From HGW-17 sp938004375 (GTDB lineage Bacteria; Myxococcota_A; Polyangia; HGW-17), in assembly GCA_036802685.1 (NCBI GenBank), contig DAIRVS010000063.1, positions 1 to 23,146 on the forward strand: a stretch of DNA of 23,146 nt. Direction: 5' to 3'. The translations under genes were made by a program, and so were the position numbers. The notes beneath the pieces are model-generated. The model ran no database searches and was not told the origin of the DNA. It saw nothing but the letters and a program-made list of their open reading frames with translations. Positions 8,301-15,326 of the stretch are shown here, one piece after another; positions within the stretch are counted from its first letter, which is position 1; the number at the start of each line of letters is the position of its first letter.

Positions 8301-8371
8301 GAGACCTCCTGCCCGGCCGGTTCGATCTCCTGCACGGTGGCACAGGTGAAACAGACGGGAAAACCGGCGGC

Positions 8372-8400
8372 ATTATATGCTCTTTTCCGCACGGTGGAAA
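8372..8400 (-). promoter_or_regulatory. Predicted promoter of mgtE-recO
   Basis: On the minus strand a perfect TATAAT lies at 8372-8377 with TTTCCA at 8395-8400, 17 bp apart. The resulting leader of about 65 bases is too short for a full M-box riboswitch. GCACGGTGG occurs at 8332-8340 and again at 8389-8397, flanking the -10 element, and could be an operator repeat. Confidence 0.55.
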
Positions 8401-8462
8401 TACGGAAAGGCCTTTCAGGGTTCCATTTTTTGCTTTTTTGGGGAACGTCCCGCAAATGACGC

Positions 8463-8490
8463 TTGACGGACCGCGCAAAACAGCTATTCT
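8463..8490 (+). promoter_or_regulatory. Predicted promoter of the RodZ-like gene
   Basis: TTGACG (8463-8468) and TATTCT (8485-8490) are 16 bp apart. The expected start of transcription near 8497 gives a leader of about 35 bases. The site is divergent from the mgtE promoter in the same 230-bp gap. Confidence 0.55.
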
Positions 8491-8530
8491 CTGGGTTGTC
8501 CTGTCGCCACCGCGACAAGAGGTGTAATTG

Positions 8531-9040
8531 ATGAGCAAAAAGAGAACCCCGAAAATCCCGAGCGAGGCTTCCCGTCCAGAACCGGCCGCGCTGGGATCCC
8601 GTCTGCGGGAGGCCCGTGAGGGCGCCGGCCTGACCCCGGTGCTGCTGCATGAAAAGACCCGGGTCCCCGTGGAGGCGATCACCGCGCTCGAAGAGGAGCG
8701 GTTCGAGGCCTTGCCTGCGGCGGTGTACACGCGCGGCTTCGTGAAGTTGCTGTGCACCGAGCTCGGACTGCCCTATGGCGAGCTCTCCTCGCAACTTCCC
8801 GTGACCGGCCCAGCCCCATCGCCCGCCGCCCTGAGCCTGATCGATCTCCCGGGCAACGCGGCCCGTGATGCCGGCGACAAGGAAGAGGAGAAGCAGTCCC
8901 GCGTCTCCACCGCCCTCGTGCTCTTCATTCTGGTCGTGATCGCCAGCCTCGCCATCTCCTATTTCGCCAGCCAGAAGGAGCGAGAGAGCCTGCAGACGCC
9001 GTCGGCCTCCGAGACCACTCACCTCGACGTCACGGGCTGA
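8531..9040 (+). CDS. RodZ-like helix-turn-helix membrane protein, short form
   Basis: The 169-aa product has an N-terminal XRE/HTH_25-type domain (about residues 20-88: 'LGSRLREAREGAGLTPVLLHEKTRVPVEAITALEEERFEALPAAVYTRGFVKLLCTELGL'). The stretch around 'LPAAVYTRGFVKLLC' closely follows the RodZ pattern. A charged linker, one membrane helix (125-146) and a roughly 23-residue tail follow. RodZ links MreB to the membrane in rod-shaped cells. This protein has the cytoplasmic and membrane parts but lacks the larger periplasmic beta domain of full RodZ. A shape-related role is therefore inference; it could be another membrane-tethered HTH protein. I start at the ATG at 8531, with GAGGTG 6 bases upstream, rather than the TTG just before it. 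No mreB is in the window. Confidence 0.8.
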   Translation: MSKKRTPKIPSEASRPEPAALGSRLREAREGAGLTPVLLHEKTRVPVEAITALEEERFEALPAAVYTRGFVKLLCTELGLPYGELSSQLPVTGPAPSPAALSLIDLPGNAARDAGDKEEEKQSRVSTALVLFILVVIASLAISYFASQKERESLQTPSASETTHLDVTG

Positions 9041-9084
9041 TCCGCCGGCCTTCGTGACTCGATCCATTTTTCACTGATTTCGTA

Positions 9085-9112
9085 TTGAAATTTGCTTCAA
9101 AGAAAGTGATAC
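9085..9112 (+). promoter_or_regulatory. Possible promoter of the MshEN/HEAT protein gene
   Basis: TTGAAA (9085-9090) and TGATAC (9107-9112), 16 bp apart, lie in an AT-rich patch in the 130-bp gap after the RodZ-like gene. Downstream, GAAACC near 9117 and GGTTTC near 9157 could pair as a weak leader hairpin. No clear ribosome-binding site precedes the ATG at 9171. Confidence 0.35.
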
Positions 9113-9170
9113 TCCCGAAACCGCCCGTGGGCGTGCGACTCGTACCCTGTCGCGGGGTTTCCGGAATATC

Positions 9171-11945
9171 ATGGCGAGCAAGCTTTCTTCCATTCTGGTG
9201 AAACTGGGTTTGATTCCCATCCGCAAACTGGATCAGGCGTTCCAGAACCAGGTCATCAACGGAGGCACGCTGGACTCGGCCCTGCTCGAGCTGGGTCTGA
9301 TCCGCGAGAAGGACCTGATCCGCGTGCTTGTCGAGGCCTCGGAGCTGCCCTCCATCCAGCTCGCCGAGCTCACCCTGGACGACTCCCGCGAGCTCGTGTC
9401 GATATTCCCGCAGAAGCTTGCCCTGCGCTACCAGGTCATCCCCGTGGCCCGGGTGGGCGAGCAGGTGGGCGTCCTGGTCAACGCCGAGTTCGACAAGAAC
9501 AAGATCGAGGAGATCGGCTTCATGCTGGGCGTGTCCCTGATCGCCCGCGTGGTCCCCGAGCCGCGGTTGTTGTCATTCGCCTCCCGGATCTACGGCTTCG
9601 AGCTCGACGAGCGGCCGGCCCGCATCCTCGCCAAGCTCGGCGCCGCAATCCCCTACCCGGACACCTTCGTGAAACCCTGGGTGCCGGCGTCGGCCGACGC
9701 GACGGACCCCGACGCGACCCCGACGCGGGACGTCCCCGAGGAGCCGCTGCCCGTCATCGCCTCGGCGGACGCCACGCCGGTCCCCGAGTTCTCTTACCGG
9801 GAACGGCAGGTGTCCCCGCAGATCCTGGTCCCCACGATCACCCGGGAGCGCAGCACCGGCGAGCTCACCCGCCCCTCGATCCCCGAGAAGAAGCCGGGGC
9901 CGCCCCGCTCGCCCGCCGAGCTCGACGATGACGAGAACGGAGAGGACGGAGTCCACGAGGCGGTCACGAGGCCGGGATTCACGTTCCCCGAACGTCGCCG
10001 CCACCAGTCCCCGTTCTCCGAGTCCGGCCCCATCGGACCGATCCCCGAGGGCCTCCCAAAGTTCGCGAACGAGCAGGAAGGCTTCTCCGAGAGCGGCGCC
10101 GTCCGCCAGGTCGTCGTCTCCGACGGGCCCGATGGACCGGACGAGGCCGGGACGCCCGAGACCCGCCTGGAGGAGGCGATGACCGAGCCGATGACCACGG
10201 CCGGGAGCTCGATCCCCCATCGCCCCGAGCGGCTGCCCTCGGACACGACCCAGACCGACACCATCCCGGAGTACGCGCCGGCCCCCGTGGTCGCGCCGGC
10301 CCCCGTGGTCGCGCCGGCCCCTGTGGTCGCGCCGGCCCCTGTGCTCAAGCCTGCACCCGTGGCCCCCGCGGTCGCCGCGACGCGGGCCACCGGCACCCGG
10401 GACCAACTCGTGTCCTTCGACGGATCCGCCATCCAGTTGAACCAGTTCACCGACCTGCTCGTCTCCGCCACCAGCCGCGACGACGTGCTCATCGCCTTTT
10501 TACGCTACTGCGCCAACTACTCCCAGTACCTGTTCCTGTTCACCGTCGAGGGCGAGGCCGCCACCGGTCGCTTCGCCATCTACCGCGGCCAGGTCGACCA
10601 GCACAAGGTGCGCAGTTACCTCATCAGCCTCAACTTCGACTCCGTGCTGCAGAAGGCCGCCCAGAACATCCCCACCTTCGGCGTGTATTCGCCATCGGAA
10701 GGGAACCAGTTCCTCCTCGACCACCTCAGCCTCTCGCCGCCGACGCACATCATGGCGTTGCCGGTGACCGTCGGGAGCCGCATTGTCGCCCTCGTGCTGG
10801 GCACGCACCAACTCGCCCAGGCGCCCACGGCCATGGGAGAGCTCATCGCCGCCAGCGGGTTGCTCAGCCAGGCCCTCCTGCGCCTGATCAAACAGAAAAA
10901 GAGAGAGCGCAAGCCCGCCCACGCGCCCGAGCTCTCCCCCGTCCCCGAGTTGTCCCCCGTCCCCGAGCCGGTGGAGCGCGAGTTCATCGACCCCGCGATC
11001 GCCCACACGCCCGAGGTCGTGACCCCGTACACGGCCGTCACCGTGCCCATCCCCACGCGTCTGGAGCAGCAGAACTCGTTCGTCGAGGAGATCATCGCCC
11101 TGATCGACCAACTCGAACACCTGTCGATCCAACAGGACGCCCTCGACGAGCGCTCCGCCCAGGCCCTGAAGAACCTCGGCGACCGCACCCTCGAGGTCCT
11201 GCACTTCTACTTCCCCGGGATCCTCACCTACCGCGGACACGAGAGCCTGTCCCTGGCGCCGCCGCCCAGCGCCCATGGGCCTCTTCTGCGCTTCATGGTC
11301 GAGTGGGGCCTGCCGGTGGTGCCGGTCCTGATCGATCTTCTGGACTCGGACAACCCGCAGACCCGGCTGTACGCGACCTTCCTGTTCCAGGAGGTCCGCT
11401 TCCCGGACATCCTGTTCCGCATCGCCGAGAAGCTCTTCGATCCCGAGCCCGCCGTGCGCGAAGTGGCCGCCCGCGTCATCCTCTCCTACGAGGGTCATCG
11501 GGAATACGCCGAGATCTCGTCCAACCTGCGCGGCCTCCTCGGCCACCCGGAGCCGGCCATGCAGCGACACGCCGTCGAGGCCCTGGGCCGGCTGCGCGAC
11601 AAGCTCTCCATCGAGCCCATCCTCGCGCTGATGGGCGAGGCCCACCCCGAGGTCCTCCCCAGCATGATACAAACCCTTCGCCAGATCACCCTGCGCGATT
11701 TCGGCAGCCAACTCGAGCGCTGGCAGTCGTGGTGGGCGCTCAATTCCCAGCGACATCGCGTGCTGTGGTTGATCGAGGGACTCCGCCAGACCGACGAGGA
11801 ACTGCGCCGCGACGCGCTGCGCGAGTTGGAGCGCATCGTGGGCGAGTCCATGGACTACAACCCCACGGCCTCCATGGAGCAGCGCGAGGCCGGCGTCCGA
11901 CGATGGGTCAACTGGTGGGAGCTAAAGGGCCGCAACCAACTCTGA
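9171..11945 (+). CDS. MshEN-domain / GAF-like / HEAT-repeat scaffold protein
   Basis: The 924-aa product has three parts. Residues 1 to about 155 match the MshEN/GspE N-terminal domain ('LSSILVKLGLIPIRKLDQAFQNQ...LDSALLELGLIREKDLIRVLVEASELPSIQL...FPQKLALRYQVIPVARVGEQVGVLVNAEFD'). In type II secretion and type IV pilus ATPases this domain can bind c-di-GMP. Residues about 160-410 are a disordered, Pro/Glu-rich linker with an Ala-Pro-Val repeat. Residues about 415-575 look like a GAF-type fold ('LLVSATSRDDVLIAFLRYCANYSQYLFLFTVEGEAATGRFAIYRG...IMALPVTVGSRIVALVLG'). The C-terminus (about 700-900) is HEAT/EZ-like helical repeats ('NPQTRLYATFLFQEVRFPD', 'EPAVREVAARVILSY', 'EPAMQRHAVEALGRLRDK'). There is no ATPase core, so it is probably a regulatory or scaffold protein, perhaps for pili or motility (inference). 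It ends 3 bases before convergent TPR lipoprotein. Confidence 0.82.
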   Translation: MASKLSSILVKLGLIPIRKLDQAFQNQVINGGTLDSALLELGLIREKDLIRVLVEASELPSIQLAELTLDDSRELVSIFPQKLALRYQVIPVARVGEQVGVLVNAEFDKNKIEEIGFMLGVSLIARVVPEPRLLSFASRIYGFELDERPARILAKLGAAIPYPDTFVKPWVPASADATDPDATPTRDVPEEPLPVIASADATPVPEFSYRERQVSPQILVPTITRERSTGELTRPSIPEKKPGPPRSPAELDDDENGEDGVHEAVTRPGFTFPERRRHQSPFSESGPIGPIPEGLPKFANEQEGFSESGAVRQVVVSDGPDGPDEAGTPETRLEEAMTEPMTTAGSSIPHRPERLPSDTTQTDTIPEYAPAPVVAPAPVVAPAPVVAPAPVLKPAPVAPAVAATRATGTRDQLVSFDGSAIQLNQFTDLLVSATSRDDVLIAFLRYCANYSQYLFLFTVEGEAATGRFAIYRGQVDQHKVRSYLISLNFDSVLQKAAQNIPTFGVYSPSEGNQFLLDHLSLSPPTHIMALPVTVGSRIVALVLGTHQLAQAPTAMGELIAASGLLSQALLRLIKQKKRERKPAHAPELSPVPELSPVPEPVEREFIDPAIAHTPEVVTPYTAVTVPIPTRLEQQNSFVEEIIALIDQLEHLSIQQDALDERSAQALKNLGDRTLEVLHFYFPGILTYRGHESLSLAPPPSAHGPLLRFMVEWGLPVVPVLIDLLDSDNPQTRLYATFLFQEVRFPDILFRIAEKLFDPEPAVREVAARVILSYEGHREYAEISSNLRGLLGHPEPAMQRHAVEALGRLRDKLSIEPILALMGEAHPEVLPSMIQTLRQITLRDFGSQLERWQSWWALNSQRHRVLWLIEGLRQTDEELRRDALRELERIVGESMDYNPTASMEQREAGVRRWVNWWELKGRNQL
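10275..10346 (+). repeat. 18-bp in-frame tandem repeat (Ala-Pro-Ala-Pro-Val-Val)
   Basis: Four near-identical 18-bp units (GCGCCGGCCCCCGTGGTC and variants differing at one to a few bases) encode Ala-Pro-Ala-Pro-Val-Val/Leu in the disordered linker of the MshEN/HEAT protein. Recent unit duplication is likely because synonymous differences are few. Confidence 0.93.
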
Positions 11946-11948
11946 AGA

Positions 11949-12989
11949 CTAGCGGGGCGCTTCTTCCTGCTGCAGCAACTGGAGATAATGGCGGCACTCT
12001 GCGGCCACGCAGGAGCTCGCGGCCACCTGCGTGCAGGTCTCGAACATCCCGGCCGCGTCCTGGGCCCGCCCCGATTTCACGTACGCGAGACCGAGATAGA
12101 GGTAAACCTCCTGGATGCTGTTGCACGGGTGACCCTGGCGCAGGGTCTTCTCGAACTCGGCTATGGCCTCTTCGGTGCGCTCCTGCTCCTGGTACACGCG
12201 CCCCAGCCGGTAGCGGGCCACGCAGAACTTGCTCTCCATGAGCAGCGCCTGGGTCAACTGGGACAGCGCCTGGTCGTACTTTTTCAGGTGGAAATAGGCC
12301 CACCCCATGTTCGAGCGGGCCACGTGCCCCTCTTGATACACCAGGTCGGACAACGCGAGCTTGGCCGCGGTCACGGCGTCGTCGTGGTTGCCGAAGTGGA
12401 TGTCGATGGCGGCCACGTTGTTGTGGCACTTCGAGGCCAGTTGCCGGTCGTTCGCGGCCTTGACGAAGTGGCGGCGGGCCTGGGTCAGCAGGGAGTTGGC
12501 CGAGTCCCGGTGCTCAGTGAGGCTCTCGCCGGTCATACACTGCATGCGCGTGGAGATGTCCAACTCCGAGGTGGCCTTCTTGAGGTAGATCAGACCCAGC
12601 AGGAAGTGGGTCCCCGAGTAAGCGGAGTCGGCCACCAGGCTCTTTTTCAGTTCCTCCAGAGCGGCATTGAGGAACCGCACCGACATCTCCATCTCCTCGC
12701 GGATCGTCTCCTGGTTCTTCTGGATGCGCTGCCTTTTCATCCGCACGTCCATCAACGCCTGCTCGTCTGGCTGCTGCTGCAAGACCGTGGCGATCTCCTG
12801 TTCGGTCCGGGCGTTCTCGATCTGCAGGCGCTCGATCTTCTGCAGGCTGTCCATGTACTTCTCGAAATAATCGTTTCCTAAGTAATATTGTTTCTGCGCG
12901 TACCGCGTGTCCTTGGGATCCTGATTGTGACAGGCGACAAGCACGAGCAGGGCACAGGCGAACGATAGGGCGAAGCGGGGGGTCGTCAT
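11949..12989 (-). CDS. TPR-repeat lipoprotein (Tgl/PilF-like architecture)
   Basis: The 346-aa product has a lipoprotein signal ending in Leu-Val-Ala-Cys (Cys20). Residues about 35-115 are long, charged helices, probably coiled coil ('DYFEKYMDSLQKIERLQIENARTEQEIATVL...MKRQRIQKNQETIREEMEMSVRFLNAALEELKKSL'). At least five TPR-like units follow, for example 'VARSNMGWAYFHLKKYDQALSQLTQALLMES', 'CVARYRLGRVYQEQERTEEAIAEFEKTLRQG' and 'QEVYLYLGLAYVKSGRAQDAAGMFETCTQVA'. TPR lipoproteins such as PilF/PilW and Tgl assist secretin assembly of type IV pili. The architecture fits but is too generic to assign, and no pil genes are present here. A Cys-rich end (C318, C329, C333 region) is unusual. A GGAG element sits 6 bases upstream of the ATG, and the gene is divergent from serS. 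Confidence 0.85.
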   Translation of the reverse strand: MTTPRFALSFACALLVLVACHNQDPKDTRYAQKQYYLGNDYFEKYMDSLQKIERLQIENARTEQEIATVLQQQPDEQALMDVRMKRQRIQKNQETIREEMEMSVRFLNAALEELKKSLVADSAYSGTHFLLGLIYLKKATSELDISTRMQCMTGESLTEHRDSANSLLTQARRHFVKAANDRQLASKCHNNVAAIDIHFGNHDDAVTAAKLALSDLVYQEGHVARSNMGWAYFHLKKYDQALSQLTQALLMESKFCVARYRLGRVYQEQERTEEAIAEFEKTLRQGHPCNSIQEVYLYLGLAYVKSGRAQDAAGMFETCTQVAASSCVAAECRHYLQLLQQEEAPR

Positions 12990-13081
12990 GGGGTTCTCCG
13001 GCGGGAGCGCCTCCTTCCCGTCTGCACGCTACTGCAGGTTCCGCGAAGGCGCAAAAAATGAGGGTCCCCAGCCCCGTAGGG

Positions 13082-13109
13082 TTGGACAGGGCCGGCGGTT
13101 TTGGATACA
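13082..13109 (+). promoter_or_regulatory. Possible promoter of serS
   Basis: TTGGAC (13082-13087) and GATACA (13104-13109), 16 bp apart, lie 26 bases upstream of the serS ATG in the divergent gap. The -10 is a weak match. Confidence 0.35.
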
Positions 13110-13135
13110 AAGGGGTCGACCGAAGGAGTACCGCC

Positions 13136-14425
13136 ATGATCGATCCCCGCCTGCTCACCGAAAACCCCGACCTGCTGCGTGAACGCCTGGGCGCCCGCAG
13201 CGCCGGCGCCGCCGCCCGCCTCGGCGAGCTCGAGGCCACCCACCTCGCCTGGAAGCAACTCAAACAGGAGCTGGACGACGCCCGCCATCGTCAGGGGGAG
13301 CGCAGCCAGCAGATGAAGGTGCTGCGTGGCGAGGAGCAGGCCGCCCTGCGCCAGGAGCTCAAGGAACTCAGCGACAGCCTCAAGGAGAAACAGAAGCTCC
13401 TCAACGAGCTCGAGGAGAAGCGCGAGCAGTTGCTGTTGTTCATCCCCAACCTGCCCCAGACCGACGTGCCCGTCGGGGACGAGAGCTGCAACCGGCGCGT
13501 TCGGGCGTGGGGCACGCCGCGGAGCTTCGATTTCCCGGTCGCCCCCCACTGGGAGCTCGGCGCCCGCCTGGGCATTTTGGACTTCGAGCGCGCCCAGCGC
13601 ATGTCCGGCTCGCGGTTCTCCGTGCTGCTGGGCGCGGGCGCCCGCCTGGAGCGCGCCCTGGTCGAGTTCATGCTCGAGCTCCACCGGCGCGCCGGTTACA
13701 TCGAAGTCTCACCGCCCCTTCTGGTCAAGCGCGACGCCATGGTCGGGACCGGCCAACTGCCCAACCTGGAGGCCGACGCCTACAAGACCGCCGGGGAGGA
13801 GCCTTATTACCTGATCCCCACGGCCGAGGTCGTCCTGGTAAACTACCATCGCGAGGAGATCCTGGACGCCGCCCAGTTGCCGATCCGGTATGCCGGGGCC
13901 ACGCCGTGCTTCCGCTCCGAAGCCGGCTCTTACGGTCGCGACGTGCGCGGACTCATCCGTCAGCACCAGTTCACCAAGGTCGAGATGGTGCAGATCACCA
14001 CGCCGGCCCAGTCCGAGGCCGCCCTCGAGGCCATCACCGCCCAGGCCGAGGCCATCCTGCAGGCCCTCGAGCTGCCCTACCAGGTGATCCTGCTCGCCAC
14101 CGGGGACATGGGCTTCTCCAGCGCCAGGACCTATGACCTCGAGGTCTGGATCCCCTCCGAGGACAAGTACCGCGAGATCTCCTCATGCTCGAACTGCCTG
14201 GACTTCCAGGCCCGCCGCGCGCGCATCCGATACCGCGCCGGAGCCGAGGCCAAGCCCGAGCTCGTACACACCCTCAACGGCAGCGGGCTCGCCGTGGGCC
14301 GCACCCTGCTGGCCCTGCTCGAGAACGGCCAGCAGCCCGACGGCTCCGTGATCCTGCCCGCCGCGCTGCGTCCTTTCCTCGGCGGGGCCGGGCGCCTCAC
14401 GCCCGCCGGCCTCGAACCGCTCTAA
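13136..14425 (+). CDS. serS: Serine--tRNA ligase
   Basis: This class II synthetase charges tRNA-Ser (and tRNA-Sec) with serine. The 429-aa product is the usual length. Residues about 28-102 form the long antiparallel coiled-coil arm that grips the tRNA variable loop. The catalytic core has 'TAE' (229-231), motif 2 ('CFRSEAGSYGRDVRGLIRQHQFTKVEM', 258-284) and motif 3 ('LNGSGLAVGRTLLALLE', 380-396). I choose the ATG at 13136 because AAGGAG lies 7 bases upstream and the family's N-terminal 'MIDPRLL..NPD' starts there. An upstream in-frame ATG at 13058 would add 26 residues foreign to the family. An FAH-family gene follows after 27 bases and is probably co-transcribed. Confidence 0.97.
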   Translation: MIDPRLLTENPDLLRERLGARSAGAAARLGELEATHLAWKQLKQELDDARHRQGERSQQMKVLRGEEQAALRQELKELSDSLKEKQKLLNELEEKREQLLLFIPNLPQTDVPVGDESCNRRVRAWGTPRSFDFPVAPHWELGARLGILDFERAQRMSGSRFSVLLGAGARLERALVEFMLELHRRAGYIEVSPPLLVKRDAMVGTGQLPNLEADAYKTAGEEPYYLIPTAEVVLVNYHREEILDAAQLPIRYAGATPCFRSEAGSYGRDVRGLIRQHQFTKVEMVQITTPAQSEAALEAITAQAEAILQALELPYQVILLATGDMGFSSARTYDLEVWIPSEDKYREISSCSNCLDFQARRARIRYRAGAEAKPELVHTLNGSGLAVGRTLLALLENGQQPDGSVILPAALRPFLGGAGRLTPAGLEPL

Positions 14426-14452
14426 TCTCCATCCGCACGCGGAGGTGTCGTC

Positions 14453-15250
14453 ATGAAAATCCAGCGTCGCTCCCTCGGTCCCATGCAGTATTTCGTCCAA
14501 CTCGACGGGGAGGATCGCCTCGTCTCGGTGTCCCAGGCCCTCGAACCCCTCTTGCAGGGCCGCGGCCTGTCCACCCCGGCGCTCCTCGAGCGGCTCGCCT
14601 CCCCCGCCGCCGTCATCCTCCCGCCGGTGCCCGTGGGCAAGATCATCGCCATCGGGCTCAACTACCGCGCCCACGCCGCCGAGTTCAACAAGCCGCTCCC
14701 CGAGGAGCCGCTGATCTTCATGAAACCCGCCTCCGCCGTCATCGCCCACCAGGAGGCGATCCTGCTCCCGGCCCAGAGCCAGGAGGTCCACTTCGAGGGC
14801 GAGCTGGCCGTGGTCATCGGCGCCACCGCCCGGGACGTCACCGCCGCCGCCGCGCCCTCCCATATCCTGGGTTACACGATCCTCAATGACGTGACCGCCC
14901 GGGACATCCAGCGCCGCGAAGGCAAATACACCCGCGCCAAGGGCTTCGACACCTTCGCGCCCATGGGACCTTGCCTGGTCACCGAGCTCGATCCCCTCGC
15001 CGTCACCCTTGAGACCCGCGTCAACCATGAGCTCCGGCAGCACAGCCCTTGCAGCGACATGATCTTCACCATCCCCGAACTGATTGCCTTCGTTTCCGCG
15101 GTGATGACCCTGAACCCGTTCGACGTGATCACCACGGGCACGCCGTCGGGCGTCGGCCCCATCGTCCACGGCGACACCGTCCGGATCACCATCTCCGGCC
15201 TCGGCACCCTCGAGAACCCGGTGCGCGCCCGCGATTACGGCCACGCCTGA
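14453..15250 (+). CDS. Fumarylacetoacetate hydrolase (FAH) family protein
   Basis: The 265-aa product has the FAH C-terminal catalytic fold: 'IIAIGLNYRAHAAE' (64-77), 'IFMKPASAVIAH' and the metal-binding residues Glu115, Glu117 ('HFEGELAVVIG') and Asp146 ('ILNDVTARDIQ'). It continues with Lys163 in 'RAKGFDTFAPMGP' and the late 'ITTGTPSGVG'. Members split C-C bonds of acylpyruvates or decarboxylate oxaloacetate (FAHD1-type), or act in aromatic degradation. Exact substrate cannot be read from sequence, and no aromatic-degradation genes are nearby, so an acylpyruvase or oxaloacetate-decarboxylase housekeeping role is the likelier inference. GGAGG lies just upstream of the ATG. Confidence 0.92.
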   Translation: MKIQRRSLGPMQYFVQLDGEDRLVSVSQALEPLLQGRGLSTPALLERLASPAAVILPPVPVGKIIAIGLNYRAHAAEFNKPLPEEPLIFMKPASAVIAHQEAILLPAQSQEVHFEGELAVVIGATARDVTAAAAPSHILGYTILNDVTARDIQRREGKYTRAKGFDTFAPMGPCLVTELDPLAVTLETRVNHELRQHSPCSDMIFTIPELIAFVSAVMTLNPFDVITTGTPSGVGPIVHGDTVRITISGLGTLENPVRARDYGHA

Positions 15251-15263
15251 ATTCCCCCGAAAA

Positions 15264-15293
15264 TTGACAGATCGTATTGTGCGGACATAGGAT
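15264..15293 (+). promoter_or_regulatory. Predicted promoter of glmS
   Basis: A perfect -35 TTGACA (15264-15269) and TAGGAT (15288-15293), 18 bp apart, lie between the FAH gene and glmS. The remaining leader is about 27 bases, so there is no room for a glmS ribozyme. Confidence 0.6.
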
Positions 15294-15326
15294 TCGCCAT
15301 TGCGCCGAGAAGGCGAGGAGTGTCCC

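Noticed and set aside
8301..8371. M-box magnesium riboswitch upstream of mgtE
   Set aside because: The leader downstream of the predicted promoter is only about 65 bases, far shorter than an M-box, and no matching helices were seen.
15294..15326. glmS ribozyme
   Set aside because: The glmS leader is about 27 bases, too short for the ribozyme, which needs well over 100 bases.
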